Below, one piece after another: positions 18,171 through 28,826 of a stretch of 64,000 nucleotides of DNA; within the stretch, counting starts at the first letter, position 1, and each line of letters opens with the position of its first letter. Source of the DNA: Flavobacterium sp. Root186 (GTDB taxonomy: Bacteria > Bacteroidota > Bacteroidia > Flavobacteriales > Flavobacteriaceae); the NCBI RefSeq assembly GCF_001428525.1, contig NZ_LMHW01000012.1, positions 407,683 through 471,682 of the forward strand. Reading direction: 5' to 3'. A model generated the notes under the pieces. The model ran no database searches. It had not been told where the DNA came from and worked only from the letters and a program-made list of their open reading frames with translations. A program made the position numbers and the translations under genes.

Positions 18171-20942
18171 ATGAATATTTATAAGGATTATATCCAAGAG
18201 ATTGAAGAACGTAAAAATCAGGGACTTCACCCAAAACCAATCGATAGTGCTGAATTATTAAGCGAAATTATTGCACAAATTAAAGATTTAGATAACGAGT
18301 ATAGAGAAGATTCTCTTAAATTTTTCATTTACAATACTTTACCAGGGACAACAAGTGCTGCTGGTGAAAAAGCCAAGTTTTTAAAAGAGATTATTCTAGG
18401 GCAAGCTGTAGTAAAAGAAATTACACCAGCTTTTGCTTTTGAATTATTATCACATATGAAAGGCGGACCTTCTATAGAAGTTTTGCTGGATTTAGCTTTA
18501 GGTAATGACACTGCTACTGCAAAAGAAGCAGCAAAAGTTCTTAAAACACAAGTTTTCCTTTATGAGGCAGATACAGACCGTTTAATAGAGGCATTCAAAA
18601 ATAATAATGCAGTTGCAAAAGAAATCCTTGAAAGTTATGCTCAGGCTGAGTTTTTTACAAAACTTCCAGAAGTAGCTGACGAAATTAAGATAGTTACTTT
18701 CATTGCAGGTGAAGGAGATATCTCAACCGATTTACTTTCTCCGGGTAATCAGGCTCACTCACGTTCAGATCGTGAACTTCATGGACAATGTATGATTACG
18801 CCTCAGGCACAGCAAGAAATTAAAGCCTTACAAGCACAACATCCTGATAAAAGTGTTATGTTGATCGCTGAAAAAGGAACTATGGGAGTAGGATCATCTA
18901 GAATGTCAGGTGTAAATAACGTGGCACTTTGGACAGGAAAACAAGCAAGTCCTTATATTCCATTCGTTAACATTGCTCCAATCGTTGGGGGAACAAATGG
19001 TATTTCTCCAATTTTCCTAACAACTGTTGATGTTACCGGTGGTATTGGTTTAGACCTTAAAAACTGGGTTAAAAAGGTTGATGCAAATGGTAACGTTGTA
19101 CGTAATGAAAATGACGAGCCAATTTTAGAGCAAACCTATTCTGTTGAAACTGGTACAGTTCTAACAATTAATATTAAAGAGAAAAAACTTTATAACGGCG
19201 ACCAGGAATTAATTGATATTTCTAAGGCATTTACTCCTCAGAAAATGGAATTTATTAAAGCTGGTGGTTCGTATGCTATTGTATTTGGTAAAAAGCTTCA
19301 AACATTAGCTGCAAAAATTCTAGATGTTGAAGCTCCTCTTGTTTTTGCTCCATCAAAAGAAATTTCTATTGAAGGACAAGGTCTTACGGCTGTAGAGAAA
19401 ATCTTCAACAGAAATGCTGTTGGTGTGCCTGCAGGTAAAGTATTGCACGCTGGTTCTGACGTTCGTGTAGAAGTTAATATTGTAGGTTCGCAAGATACGA
19501 CTGGTCTTATGACTGCTCAGGAATTAGAATCTATGGCTGCAACAGTGATTTCGCCAATCGTTGACGGTGCTTACCAATCAGGTTGTCACACTGCTTCGGT
19601 TTGGGATAAAAAAGCGCAGGCAAACATTCCTAAATTAATGAAATTTATGAACGATTTCGGACTAATCACAGCTCGTGACCCGAAAGGTGTTTATCATTCA
19701 ATGACCGATGTAATTCACAAAGTTCTAAACGATATTACTATTGATGAGTGGGCTATCATTATTGGTGGTGACTCTCATACAAGAATGTCAAAAGGTGTTG
19801 CTTTTGGTGCTGACTCAGGAACAGTTGCACTTGCACTTGCTACTGGTGAAGCTTCGATGCCAATTCCTGAATCGGTAAAAGTGACTTTCAAAGGAGATAT
19901 GAAGAGCTATATGGACTTCCGTGATGTGGTTCATGCTACACAAGCGCAGATGCTTCACCAATTTGGTGGAGAAAATGTATTCCAAGGAAGAATTATTGAG
20001 GTTCATTTAGGGACACTTACTGCAGATCAGGCCTTTACATTTACGGATTGGACTGCAGAAATGAAAGCAAAAGCTTCTATCTGTATTTCTGAAGATGATA
20101 CTTTAATTGAATCATTGGAAATTGCAAAAGGCAGAATCCAAATCATGATCGACAAAGGTATGGATAACGATAAACACGTTCTTCAGGGATTGATCAATAA
20201 AGCAGATAAGAGAATTACAGAAATTAAATCAGCAGAAAAACCAGCTTTGACTCCGGATTCAAACGCTAAATATTATGCTGAAGTAGTTGTTGATTTGGAT
20301 CAGATTGCTGAGCCAATGATTGCTGACCCAGATGTAAATAACGTTGACGTTTCTAAAAGATATACTCACGATACAATTAGACCTCTTTCTTTCTATGGAG
20401 GAGTAAAAAAAGTAGATCTTGGATTTATAGGATCTTGTATGGTTCACAAAGGAGACATGAAAATCCTTGCTCAAATGTTGAAAAATGTTGAAGCGCAAAA
20501 CGGTAAGGTTGAATTCAATGCTCCTCTTGTTGTTGCTCCTCCTACATATAATATCGTAGATGAGCTTAAAGCTGAGGGTGACTGGGAAGTTTTACAGAAA
20601 TACTCAGGTTTCGAATTCGACGATAATGCTCCAAAAGGTGCAGCACGTACTGAATATGAAAACATGTTATACTTAGAGCGTCCAGGTTGTAACCTTTGTA
20701 TGGGTAACCAGGAAAAAGCAGCAAAAGGAGATACAGTAATGGCAACTTCAACTCGTCTTTTCCAAGGAAGAGTTGTAGAAGATACTGATGGTAAAAAAGG
20801 AGAATCGTTACTTTCTTCTACGCCAGTTGTAGTTTTATCTACAATACTTGGTAGAACTCCAACATTAGCTGAATATACAACTGCTGTAGAGGGTATCAAC
20901 TTGACTAAGTTTGCGCCTTCTAATAAGCAATTAGTTATGTAA
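18171..20942 (+). CDS. acnB: Aconitate hydratase B
   Basis: A 923-residue iron-sulfur enzyme interconverting citrate and isocitrate in the TCA cycle; AcnB enzymes also act on 2-methylisocitrate. It shows the AcnB order: an N-terminal HEAT-like helical domain (EIEERKNQGLHPKPID and following, about residues 1-160), then the swivel domain, then the catalytic domains with GSDVRVEVNIVGSQDTTGLM, GGDSHTRMSKGVAFGADSGT and the cluster ligands in GCNLCMGNQ and near GSCMVH. The frame extends upstream to a TTG at 18141, but the ATG at 18171 begins the conserved MNIYKDYIQ and lies at a sensible distance from the -7 element. It is followed by a terminator and then a second, unrelated-type aconitase. Confidence 0.96.
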   Translation: MNIYKDYIQEIEERKNQGLHPKPIDSAELLSEIIAQIKDLDNEYREDSLKFFIYNTLPGTTSAAGEKAKFLKEIILGQAVVKEITPAFAFELLSHMKGGPSIEVLLDLALGNDTATAKEAAKVLKTQVFLYEADTDRLIEAFKNNNAVAKEILESYAQAEFFTKLPEVADEIKIVTFIAGEGDISTDLLSPGNQAHSRSDRELHGQCMITPQAQQEIKALQAQHPDKSVMLIAEKGTMGVGSSRMSGVNNVALWTGKQASPYIPFVNIAPIVGGTNGISPIFLTTVDVTGGIGLDLKNWVKKVDANGNVVRNENDEPILEQTYSVETGTVLTINIKEKKLYNGDQELIDISKAFTPQKMEFIKAGGSYAIVFGKKLQTLAAKILDVEAPLVFAPSKEISIEGQGLTAVEKIFNRNAVGVPAGKVLHAGSDVRVEVNIVGSQDTTGLMTAQELESMAATVISPIVDGAYQSGCHTASVWDKKAQANIPKLMKFMNDFGLITARDPKGVYHSMTDVIHKVLNDITIDEWAIIIGGDSHTRMSKGVAFGADSGTVALALATGEASMPIPESVKVTFKGDMKSYMDFRDVVHATQAQMLHQFGGENVFQGRIIEVHLGTLTADQAFTFTDWTAEMKAKASICISEDDTLIESLEIAKGRIQIMIDKGMDNDKHVLQGLINKADKRITEIKSAEKPALTPDSNAKYYAEVVVDLDQIAEPMIADPDVNNVDVSKRYTHDTIRPLSFYGGVKKVDLGFIGSCMVHKGDMKILAQMLKNVEAQNGKVEFNAPLVVAPPTYNIVDELKAEGDWEVLQKYSGFEFDDNAPKGAARTEYENMLYLERPGCNLCMGNQEKAAKGDTVMATSTRLFQGRVVEDTDGKKGESLLSSTPVVVLSTILGRTPTLAEYTTAVEGINLTKFAPSNKQLVM

Positions 20943-20963
20943 TCTAACGATTATTAATATTTC

Positions 20964-20996
20964 AAAAGCCCGGGTGATAAACTCGGGCTTTTTCTT
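20964..20996 (+). terminator. Terminator of acnB
   Basis: The stem aaaagcccg/cgggctttt with an 11-base loop and a T-rich tail lies 21 bp after the acnB stop codon and separates it from acnA. Confidence 0.88.
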
Positions 20997-21064
20997 TTCT
21001 GGCTCTTCTATTTTTTGTAACTTGTCATGTTCAAAATAAAAAAAAACAAAAACAATTATAACTT

Positions 21065-23329
21065 ATGGCTTTTGATATTGAAATGATTAAAAAAGTGTAT
21101 GAGAACATGCCGGGTCGTGTTGACAAAGCACGCGAGATTGTTGGTCGTCCACTTACTTTAACGGAGAAAATTTTATACAATCACCTTTGGGATGGAGATC
21201 CAGCTAAGGCGTTTGGAAGAGGAGTTGATTATGTTGATTTTGCGCCAGACCGTGTAGCATGTCAGGATGCAACTGCTCAAATGGCATTATTACAATTTAT
21301 GCACGCTGGAAAATCTAAAGTAGCAGTACCTACAACAGTTCACTGTGATCACTTGATTCAGGCAAAAATAGATGCTGCAACCGATTTGGCCAGAGCAAAA
21401 ACACAAAGTAACGAAGTTTTTGATTTCTTATCATCAGTTTCTAATAAATACGGAATTGGTTTCTGGAAACCAGGAGCCGGAATTATTCACCAGGTAGTAC
21501 TTGAAAATTATGCTTTCCCTGGCGGAATGATGATTGGAACCGATTCTCACACTGTAAATGCAGGTGGTTTAGGAATGGTAGCTATTGGTGTTGGTGGAGC
21601 CGATGCCGTAGACGTTATGTCTGGTATGGCTTGGGAACTTAAATTTCCTAAATTAATTGGAGTTAAACTGACTGGTAAATTATCAGGATGGACTGCTCCA
21701 AAAGATGTTATCCTAAAAGTTGCCGGTATTCTTACTGTTAAAGGTGGTACTGGTGCAATCGTTGAATATTTTGGTGAAGGTGCAATTTCTATGTCTTGTA
21801 CAGGTAAAGGTACTATTTGTAATATGGGTGCCGAGATAGGAGCTACAACTTCAACTTTTGGTTATGATGCTTCAATGGGGCGTTACCTACGCTCTACAAA
21901 CAGAGCAGATGTTGCAGATGCTGCTGATAAAATTGCTCCATATTTAACTGGAGATCCTGAAGTATATGCAAATCCAGAACAATACTTTGATCAGGTAATC
22001 GAAATCAACTTATCTGAATTAGAGCCACATTTAAATGGTCCTTTTACACCAGATTTAGCTACTCCAATTTCTAAGATGAAAGAGGAAGCGATCAAAAATA
22101 ACTGGCCATTACAAATTCAGGTGGGGTTAATTGGTTCTTGTACAAACTCTTCTTACGAAGATATTTCTCGTGCAGCTTCTCTGGCAAGGCAGGTTGCAGA
22201 TAAAAACTTAAAAACAAAAGCGGAATTTACTATTACTCCGGGTTCTGAAGTAGTTCGTTCAACTATTGAAAGAGATGGATTTATTGATACTTTTCATAAA
22301 ATTGGAGCAACAGTTTTTGCCAACGCCTGCGGACCATGTATTGGTATGTGGGATAGAGAAGGAGCTGAAAAAGAGGAAAGAAACACAATAGTTCACTCTT
22401 TCAACCGTAACTTCTCAAAACGTGCAGATGGTAATCCAAATACATTAGCTTTTGTAGGTTCTCCAGAATTGGTAACGGCAATGGCGATCGCTGGTGATTT
22501 AGGTTTCAATCCATTAACAGATACATTAATTAACGAAGATGGTGAAGAAGTAATGCTTGATGCTCCAACAGGAGACGAGCTTCCTGCTAAAGGTTTCTAC
22601 GCCGAAGATCCGGGATTCCAAGCTCCGGCTGCAGATGGTTCAGGAGTTCAGGTTGTAGTTAGCCCTACATCAGAGCGTTTGCAATTATTAGCTCCGTTTG
22701 ATGCCTGGGATGGTAAAAACATTTTAGGTGCTAAATTGTTAATTAAAGCATTTGGAAAATGTACAACGGATCACATTTCTATGGCTGGTCCATGGTTACG
22801 TTTCCGTGGACACTTAGATAATATTTCTAACAATATGTTGATTGGAGCAGTAAATGCTTATAACCAAAAAACAAATTCAGTTAAAAATCAATTAACAGGA
22901 CAATACGACGCTGTTCCTGCTGTCGCCCGTGCATACAAAGCTGCTGGAGTTCCATCAATCGTTGTGGGAGATCACAACTATGGTGAAGGTTCATCTCGTG
23001 AACATGCTGCTATGGAGCCACGTTTCTTAGGAGTAAAAGCAGTATTAGTAAAATCGTTTGCTCGTATTCACGAAACAAACCTTAAAAAACAAGGTCTTTT
23101 AGGATTAACTTTTGCAAACGAAGCGGATTACGATAAAATTCAGGAAAATGATACAATCAATTTTACTGATTTAACCGAGTTCGCTCCAGGGAAGCCATTA
23201 ACATTAGAGTTTGTTCATGCTGATGGTACAAAAGATATTGTTCTTGCAAACCATACCTACAACGCAGGTCAAATTGGATGGTTCGTTGCAGGTTCTGCAT
23301 TAAACTTAATTGCAGCTGGAAAAGCTTAA
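21065..23329 (+). CDS. acnA: Aconitate hydratase, mitochondrial type
   Basis: A 754-residue aconitase of the type found in mitochondria rather than the longer bacterial AcnA/IRP type. It has the same domain order as the eukaryotic enzyme: cluster ligands in [12 protein letters not shown] (about residue 358) and [11 protein letters not shown] (about 424 and 427), HCDHLIQ and [13 protein letters not shown] near the start, and the swivel-domain phrase [20 protein letters not shown] near 645. It catalyses the same citrate-isocitrate step as AcnB encoded just upstream. A terminator lies between them, so they are probably separate transcripts and could be used under different iron or oxidative conditions (inference from other bacteria with two aconitases). 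Confidence 0.95.
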   Translation: MAFDIEMIKKVYENMPGRVDKAREIVGRPLTLTEKILYNHLWDGDPAKAFGRGVDYVDFAPDRVACQDATAQMALLQFMHAGKSKVAVPTTVHCDHLIQAKIDAATDLARAKTQSNEVFDFLSSVSNKYGIGFWKPGAGIIHQVVLENYAFPGGMMIGTDSHTVNAGGLGMVAIGVGGADAVDVMSGMAWELKFPKLIGVKLTGKLSGWTAPKDVILKVAGILTVKGGTGAIVEYFGEGAISMSCTGKGTICNMGAEIGATTSTFGYDASMGRYLRSTNRADVADAADKIAPYLTGDPEVYANPEQYFDQVIEINLSELEPHLNGPFTPDLATPISKMKEEAIKNNWPLQIQVGLIGSCTNSSYEDISRAASLARQVADKNLKTKAEFTITPGSEVVRSTIERDGFIDTFHKIGATVFANACGPCIGMWDREGAEKEERNTIVHSFNRNFSKRADGNPNTLAFVGSPELVTAMAIAGDLGFNPLTDTLINEDGEEVMLDAPTGDELPAKGFYAEDPGFQAPAADGSGVQVVVSPTSERLQLLAPFDAWDGKNILGAKLLIKAFGKCTTDHISMAGPWLRFRGHLDNISNNMLIGAVNAYNQKTNSVKNQLTGQYDAVPAVARAYKAAGVPSIVVGDHNYGEGSSREHAAMEPRFLGVKAVLVKSFARIHETNLKKQGLLGLTFANEADYDKIQENDTINFTDLTEFAPGKPLTLEFVHADGTKDIVLANHTYNAGQIGWFVAGSALNLIAAGKA

Positions 23330-23351
23330 TCTTTAAGATTTATTATATCTC

Positions 23352-23386
23352 AAAAACGCTCTGTGAAAACAGAGCGTTTTTTATTC
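23352..23386. terminator. Bidirectional terminator after acnA
   Basis: A perfect 13-bp stem (aaaaacgctctgt and its complement) with loop gaaa and T runs on both sides lies between acnA and the convergent Kelch gene. Confidence 0.92.
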
Positions 23387-23407
23387 GTGTTAGTAAAAAA
23401 ATAAGCG

Positions 23408-24784
23408 TTAGTTAGTTTTAACCAAATCTGATTCCTGAGATAAAGTTTTAAAGCGATTTGGTTTTGTGTTTTCAAACTCCCCAATTGAAATACTATAGGT
23501 TTTATCAGATGGCGTTTTAGAATAATCATTATAAGTATATCCCCCAATGATATACAATTTATCGTTGTAAAAATGCATGGCACTCAATTTTAAAGGAAGA
23601 TCAACTAGATATTCTTTTAAAACCTTTGATTTTATATGATAAACATACATTTTCTGATCTTCAAAAAAATAGATTATATTATTATGGTAAGTAATAGCGG
23701 GTCTTTCCATATTCGAAAAAAGATGACCTTCTGTCTCCCATTTTTCAGTAACTAAATCTAAAGTTTCTATCTCAGATAAAGGTTTTCCATTATTTCCTCC
23801 AATTAAAAAAATCTTGTCATCAATCAAAATTCCATTTACTTCCTTCGCTGTCGACATATTTGCAAGTTCGTACCAATAACCCGTTTTAATATTGTATAAA
23901 TGCACTTTATGGGTAAAATCTTTTTTGCCGCTTTCGGTCATTTTTACAGAACCGCCCATTACAATAATATTATCTTTATAGGTAAATGAAGCAAAATCAG
24001 CAGCCTGATGCGGATTTGTGTTATCAACTTTAATAGTTTGTTTAGTGAGGTCTAAAACCTCGATTTGATCTTGTAAATACTCAAATTTTCCATTCACAGA
24101 AATTCTTTTTCCGCCTAATACATAAATTGAATTGTCAAACAAATGGATATTGTGATGCGCTCTTTTAGTGAATTTTGTTGGTGAAACTTCCCATGCGTCA
24201 TTTTTTATGTCATAAGTAAGGAAATCTCCCTTGTAAAATAGAAAAGTGGCATTCCGGCTCAATTCATCCTGAAGATCTTTTAAAGTAGGTTCTACTTTTT
24301 CTGCAGAGAGTTTCTTCCATGAATCAGCTTCGCGGGATCCATTTCCGCCAATAGCATAAATTTTTCCATCTTTTAAAAATGATCCGAAGGAGAAAATAGC
24401 ATATTTTAAAGGAGCTAATTCATTAAAATTTAATTTTGATTTTAGCTTTAATTCATGATTAGCTTTAATTGTTAATTCAGATAAATCTTCTGTCTTTTGT
24501 TTTAAAATAACTTTAAAATTTGCCTTTCTAAGTTCATTTACAGTAATTTTTGTTGTCTTATAACTAATGTGAGAAAATTGCAGGGTGTCATTTTCACGGA
24601 AATTAATTTCAGATTTTAAACTAAATTGTCCCTTATCATCAGTTAAAGCCGTTATACTTTTAGATAAATAGGAAATGTTCACATCTTGAACAGGTTGATT
24701 ACTGGCAGAAACAACAATTCCTTTTAATTCTTGCGCAATTGAAAATATCGGAAATAAAAGAAAAATAAAAAACAGCTTTTTCAT
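23408..24784 (-). CDS. Exported Kelch-repeat protein with carboxypeptidase-regulatory-like domain
   Basis: A 458-residue exported protein of unknown role. It starts with a signal peptide (MKKLFFIFLLFPIFSIAQ). Residues about 18-95 form a carboxypeptidase-regulatory-like beta-sandwich (GIVVSASNQPVQDVNISYL, then TDDKGQFSL), the same small domain found at the start of Bacteroidota TonB-dependent receptors. From about 125 on there are five or six Kelch repeats, shown by recurring IYAIGGNGS, IYVLGGKR, IIVMGGS, IFLIGGNNG and LYIIGGYTYND, which should fold as a beta-propeller. Such proteins usually bind partners or sugars rather than act as enzymes. It is divergent from the LysM gene and convergent with acnA. 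Confidence 0.85.
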   Translation of the reverse strand: MKKLFFIFLLFPIFSIAQELKGIVVSASNQPVQDVNISYLSKSITALTDDKGQFSLKSEINFRENDTLQFSHISYKTTKITVNELRKANFKVILKQKTEDLSELTIKANHELKLKSKLNFNELAPLKYAIFSFGSFLKDGKIYAIGGNGSREADSWKKLSAEKVEPTLKDLQDELSRNATFLFYKGDFLTYDIKNDAWEVSPTKFTKRAHHNIHLFDNSIYVLGGKRISVNGKFEYLQDQIEVLDLTKQTIKVDNTNPHQAADFASFTYKDNIIVMGGSVKMTESGKKDFTHKVHLYNIKTGYWYELANMSTAKEVNGILIDDKIFLIGGNNGKPLSEIETLDLVTEKWETEGHLFSNMERPAITYHNNIIYFFEDQKMYVYHIKSKVLKEYLVDLPLKLSAMHFYNDKLYIIGGYTYNDYSKTPSDKTYSISIGEFENTKPNRFKTLSQESDLVKTN

Positions 24785-24957
24785 TAGTTTTAAGGTTAGG
24801 TTGTTTTAGTTTTTTATAAATGTTATGAAAATTCTTAAAAAACTGCGGTTCAAAAAGTTGGCTCAATTTTTATGCCGAGCTTGTTAAATCGAAGTAAATT
24901 AGTTGTTAAAAAAGGTTTGTTTTTTAGTTTAAAAAGTTAAATTCGCTTTTTAGGTAA

Positions 24958-24965
24958 TATATTTG
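24958..24965 (+). promoter_or_regulatory. Candidate -7 element of the LysM/NlpC gene
   Basis: TATATTTG matches TAnnTTTG and lies 64 bp before the start codon. No good TTG is found at the expected distance upstream. Confidence 0.4.
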
Positions 24966-25029
24966 CGCTTTTTGAGTTTAAAATATTGTCTAAACTTAAA
25001 AAAGGAGTAATAAACTTTAATAGGTAAAT

Positions 25030-26409
25030 ATGGTTTTTAGATTAATTATAGTATTGTTTTTTTTTAGTGTTGGAGCTTTTTCTCAGGAAAAATTTATCAA
25101 ACATAAAATCTCAAAAGGAGAAAACCTTACTGTAATTGCTAAAAAATATGGAGTAAAAGCTAAAGATATTAAAGAGGCAAATCCAGATGCACCTAAAGTT
25201 TTAAAACTCAATTCAATTTTATTAGTTCCGAATAAAAACGCAAAACCTTCGCAAAATACTACTCAGACAATAGCTAATACTACTTCTGGTTCACATGAAG
25301 TTTTGCAAAAAGAAACACTTTGGGGAATCGCTAAAAAATACAATGTTTCTGTTGATGATTTGAAAAAAGCAAATCCAACGTTAGAAACAGATGGATTAAA
25401 AATAGGGCAACAGCTTAATATTCCTTCTAATACCCCGGTGCTTTCAGAAAATATAGTTAAAACGAATGAAGCAAGGCCAGAAATTATTCCGGCAGCAGAC
25501 GGAGAAATTATCGTTGAAGTACAGCCCAAGGAAACAAAATTTTCAATAGCCAAGAAATATGGAATAACTGTTGAAGAACTAGAACGTCAAAATCCTTTTA
25601 TTAAAGGGAATTTAGGAGTAGGCTACATGTTGAAAATTCGTCCTTCTGGGGAAAAAACAGATCAGAATACGAAAGACACTCCTGTTGTATCTCAAACTCA
25701 GACAGCTGAAAAACCAGAAAGTACTACAGGAACAGATGTTGATATTGTTGTTGAGGTACAGCCAAAAGAGACAAAATACGCGATAGCCAAGAAATACGGA
25801 ATAACGGTAAAAGAATTAGAACGTCAAAATCCTTTTATAAAAGGAAAACTGCCTGTTGGATATGTTTTAAAAATAAGGACAGCCAAAGAAAAAGCAGATG
25901 CTGCAGGTTCTGTAAGTTCTCCTGAACCTCAATTAGAAAATCCGAGTACTGCACCTACAACTCAAGTTGCAGACAATGGAGTAATTAAAAAGGATTCCAC
26001 TTTTGTTTATAATGGTAATCACTCTGATTTAATTGACCAATTAATTCTAAATGCAACAGAAAATATCGGAACCCGTTATCGTTCTGGCGGAACTACAAAA
26101 GCAGGTTTTGATTGTTCTGGTTTAATGTTCTGCACCTTCGGAAATTTTGATATAAAACTGCCAAGAAGCTCCATCGAGCAATCCCGTATAGGGACAAAAG
26201 TTGCTTCTACTGAAGCACAAAAAGGAGATTTGATTTTCTTTAGAACTAATGGAAGACGCCATATTAATCATGTAGGAATGGTAGTTGAAAATACTGATGG
26301 TGAAATCAAATTTGTTCATTCTTCGACTCATGGAGGTGTTATGATTTCTTCAACCAAAGAAGCTTATTACCAAAGAGCTTTTTCACAAATAAATCGCATT
26401 CTAGAATAA
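25030..26409 (+). CDS. LysM-repeat NlpC/P60 peptidoglycan endopeptidase
   Basis: A 459-residue exported cell-wall hydrolase. The signal peptide (MVFRLIIVLFFFSVGAFS) is followed by four LysM domains at about residues 23-67, 88-132, 160-203 and 237-281, each with the pattern of a Thr/Ser-rich first turn, IAKKYG and a NP(F/D/T) turn; repeats three and four are near copies, pointing to a recent duplication. The C-terminal NlpC/P60 domain (about 325-459) has the catalytic Cys in FDCSGLMF, a His in HINHVGMV and a second His in HSSTHGG. Such enzymes cut the D-Glu-diamino acid bond in stem peptides. Its last bases overlap by 9 bp with the convergent response-regulator gene. Confidence 0.93.
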   Translation: MVFRLIIVLFFFSVGAFSQEKFIKHKISKGENLTVIAKKYGVKAKDIKEANPDAPKVLKLNSILLVPNKNAKPSQNTTQTIANTTSGSHEVLQKETLWGIAKKYNVSVDDLKKANPTLETDGLKIGQQLNIPSNTPVLSENIVKTNEARPEIIPAADGEIIVEVQPKETKFSIAKKYGITVEELERQNPFIKGNLGVGYMLKIRPSGEKTDQNTKDTPVVSQTQTAEKPESTTGTDVDIVVEVQPKETKYAIAKKYGITVKELERQNPFIKGKLPVGYVLKIRTAKEKADAAGSVSSPEPQLENPSTAPTTQVADNGVIKKDSTFVYNGNHSDLIDQLILNATENIGTRYRSGGTTKAGFDCSGLMFCTFGNFDIKLPRSSIEQSRIGTKVASTEAQKGDLIFFRTNGRRHINHVGMVVENTDGEIKFVHSSTHGGVMISSTKEAYYQRAFSQINRILE

Positions 26410-26802
26410 AAAATTACTGGTAAGTTGTTTTTTTAATTCTTCGATTGGAAAGGGTTTATTTAAAAAATCCTTTACATATATATTGTTTTTGATGCGCTCA
26501 ATTTCTTCCTGATCTAAAGTAGAAGACATTACGAAAATCTGAATTTCGTTTTTAATTTCTTCATTTAGAGTTTCGAATATATCCAGAAATTCAAAGCCAT
26601 TCATTATCGGCATCTGGATATCTAATAAAATAATTAAAGAGTGGGAGATTTTTTTATTTTTAATAATCCACTGTAAGCCCTCAAGTCCGTTATTGGCCAC
26701 AGAAACCTGATCTATATTCAGAACTTTTTTCAGCAGTTTTCTTGTAACAAGCTGATCAATTAAATTGTCTTCAATTAATAGAAATAAAGGTTTAAGCCCC
26801 AT
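26401..26802 (-). CDS. Single-domain response regulator
   Basis: A 133-residue stand-alone receiver domain with no output domain. The acidic pocket is in LIEDNLID, the phospho-acceptor Asp in ILLDIQMPIMNGFEFL, the Ser/Thr switch in VMSSTLD and the conserved Lys in FLNKPFPIEEL. It starts inside the end of the preceding kinase gene (11-bp overlap), so the two are translationally coupled and should form a cognate pair. Lacking a DNA-binding part, it probably acts by protein contact or as a relay. Its 3' end overlaps the convergent LysM gene. Confidence 0.92.
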   Translation of the reverse strand: MGLKPLFLLIEDNLIDQLVTRKLLKKVLNIDQVSVANNGLEGLQWIIKNKKISHSLIILLDIQMPIMNGFEFLDIFETLNEEIKNEIQIFVMSSTLDQEEIERIKNNIYVKDFLNKPFPIEELKKQLTSNFLF

Positions 26803-28225
26803 AAGAAGTTGGTATTGTTACAATAAATTTACTTCCAATATTGCTTTCAGAAAACACTGAAATATTTCCTTTAATGTTTTCTACTGCTTCTTTAACGATG
26901 TAAAGACCTAATCCTGAACCTTTATTTTTGTTCGTTCCAAAGTACATTTCAAAAATATAATCCTTGCAGTCGTCATTAATTCCAATTCCATTATCAGAGA
27001 CTTCGATTTTATTAAAACCTTCATGAATATAAGTTTTAATCGAAATAAACATTTCCTGTTTGGTGTTATCGGCATACTTAATAGCGTTAGAAAGTAAATT
27101 GCTGATAATGATTTTTAAACGCAGACCGTCACTTTCAATCTGATCAACTAATAATTCCTGTGTGAAAGTTATTTTACTGGCATTTTCAATATGCATCAAT
27201 TGCGAAATGGCTTCATTAAAGATTTCCTGCAGACTTACAGGTTCCATAATAATTTGTTTCCGTTTGTTTTTAGAATAGTCAATGATATCGCTGATAAATT
27301 GATCTTGTTTGGCAAGACTCTGATACATCAAACGGAGATAATCTTTTATTTGATCAACATCATCTTCTAATTGTGTAATTTCAATCAAGCCTTTTAAAGA
27401 AGTTATAGGTGATCTTAAATCATGCGAAGCGCTGTATACAAAACGGTCTAACTCGTTATTCGCCAAAATTAAATCTTCATTTTTGACTTCAATTTCCTTT
27501 TTGGAAACAATTAAACGTTTTACCATTATCGAATAATAAGAACAAACACTTAAAATGATTATTAAAGTGAAAATAATATTAGTAATGATAAGTAAGTTTT
27601 TGATTTTACGAGTTCCTTCTCCCAGCGTATTCGAAAAATTTCGTTCGTTAATGGTAAGTTTGGCGCTTATACTGCTTATTTGGTGAAGAAAACTTATTTG
27701 ATCTGCGGCTGTTAAAGTATTATGCTGGATTTTAGCATTAACCTGAGTTCCAATAATAAAAAGTTTCTCGATTAAAGCATCTCCTTCTTCCCATTCATGA
27801 ATTGCCTTTGCTAAAAAAGGGACATTTTTAAAATTCACAAATAGCCAGACAAGGTCATCTAAATCATCTTTATGATTTCGGCCAATCGTAAAACCCTGCC
27901 TTGCTACTTTATTGTCGCCGGCCTTTAAAAGTGTTTTTCTGGCAATTCCGTCGCCTTGAGGTACTTTTAGTTCTTCTGTGTATAATTTAAACTGATTTGG
28001 GTCTTTGTTGTACAGATAGGTAATAAGATGGAGCGAAGCATCTTTTTGACCTTTCGAGTAATGAGATTCACCATTTACATAGGCTCTGTTTGCAGATAGT
28101 ATTTTGATTGTAAAAAAGTTGATGCAAATTAGCAATGCACACGAAATAAAAACGATCAGAATTAAAATAAAAACATTAGGCAGGCGAAAGCTCTTTAAAG
28201 ATCGAATCTTTTGTGTGATTTTCAT
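26792..28225 (-). CDS. Membrane sensor histidine kinase
   Basis: A 477-residue sensor kinase. One membrane helix near residues 17-38 and another near 208-228 enclose a periplasmic domain of about 170 residues rich in charged helices, with no family I recognise beyond a helical-bundle sensor. The HisKA box is FVYSASHDLRSPITSLKGL, with the phospho-His about residue 264. The ATP-binding domain has N (SNLLSNAIKYA), G1 (EVSDNGIGI) and G2 (GSGLGLYIVKEA) boxes. Its partner is the receiver gene that overlaps its end. The stimulus is unknown. No convincing promoter was seen in the 600-bp upstream gap. Confidence 0.92.
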   Translation of the reverse strand: MKITQKIRSLKSFRLPNVFILILIVFISCALLICINFFTIKILSANRAYVNGESHYSKGQKDASLHLITYLYNKDPNQFKLYTEELKVPQGDGIARKTLLKAGDNKVARQGFTIGRNHKDDLDDLVWLFVNFKNVPFLAKAIHEWEEGDALIEKLFIIGTQVNAKIQHNTLTAADQISFLHQISSISAKLTINERNFSNTLGEGTRKIKNLLIITNIIFTLIIILSVCSYYSIMVKRLIVSKKEIEVKNEDLILANNELDRFVYSASHDLRSPITSLKGLIEITQLEDDVDQIKDYLRLMYQSLAKQDQFISDIIDYSKNKRKQIIMEPVSLQEIFNEAISQLMHIENASKITFTQELLVDQIESDGLRLKIIISNLLSNAIKYADNTKQEMFISIKTYIHEGFNKIEVSDNGIGINDDCKDYIFEMYFGTNKNKGSGLGLYIVKEAVENIKGNISVFSESNIGSKFIVTIPTSYGA

Positions 28226-28826
28226 ATTAGTAGGTTAATATTAATATCCGGTCTATATCAAGCTTGTATGATTTTCTCTTTTTAGAATAGTATTGAGGCT
28301 GACTATTTTAAAGATTAAAAATAAACAATTGTTAATAAAAATACTTAAATTTTAAGACTTATTGAGCCTTTAACCAAATTTAGTAAAAAATATGTATCTT
28401 TTTACAAGCGGTTGCTTTTTTCTTGTTTATTTTTATATTTAAAATTTAAACAATTGATAATTAAAATTTTATGTTTGTTTTAAATAATTGTAAATTTAAA
28501 AACAGCATTTGATTATTACTTTATTTGATGAAAAATGTGATAGTAAAGAATGATTTTTTGTTTAATGTAAAAAAGTTGTAAAATAGTATGTTACTTAAAT
28601 TTTGAATATTAAAATTCAAATTCATGCCAAAAATGACCACAGCCATTTTTGCATTCTGTATTTCTTCTTTGGGTATCTGTAATGTAATGACTTGAAAAAG
28701 TAAAAAATTACAGTGAAACCTTCTAATTGAAAAACCTAAAACGTATTGAAAACTCCGAAAATTTATAACAGAAAATCTAAAATTTCAGAAAAAAGTATAT
28801 CTTTAACCAACCCAAAAACAAAAAAA
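28226..28826. other. Long AT-rich divergent gap
   Basis: A 600-bp gap without a gene, between the kinase (minus) and the permease (plus). Features seen: an 8-bp inverted repeat caaaaatg/catttttg at 28628-28635 and 28644-28651, and a -7-like TATCTTTA at 28798-28805, one mismatch from TAnnTTTG and 22 bp before the permease ATG. The rest is low-complexity A/T sequence. Confidence 0.5.

Noticed and set aside
20471..20899. 142-codon frame opposite acnB
   Set aside because: It is a shadow of the acnB codons on the other strand, with no motif, signal or promoter.
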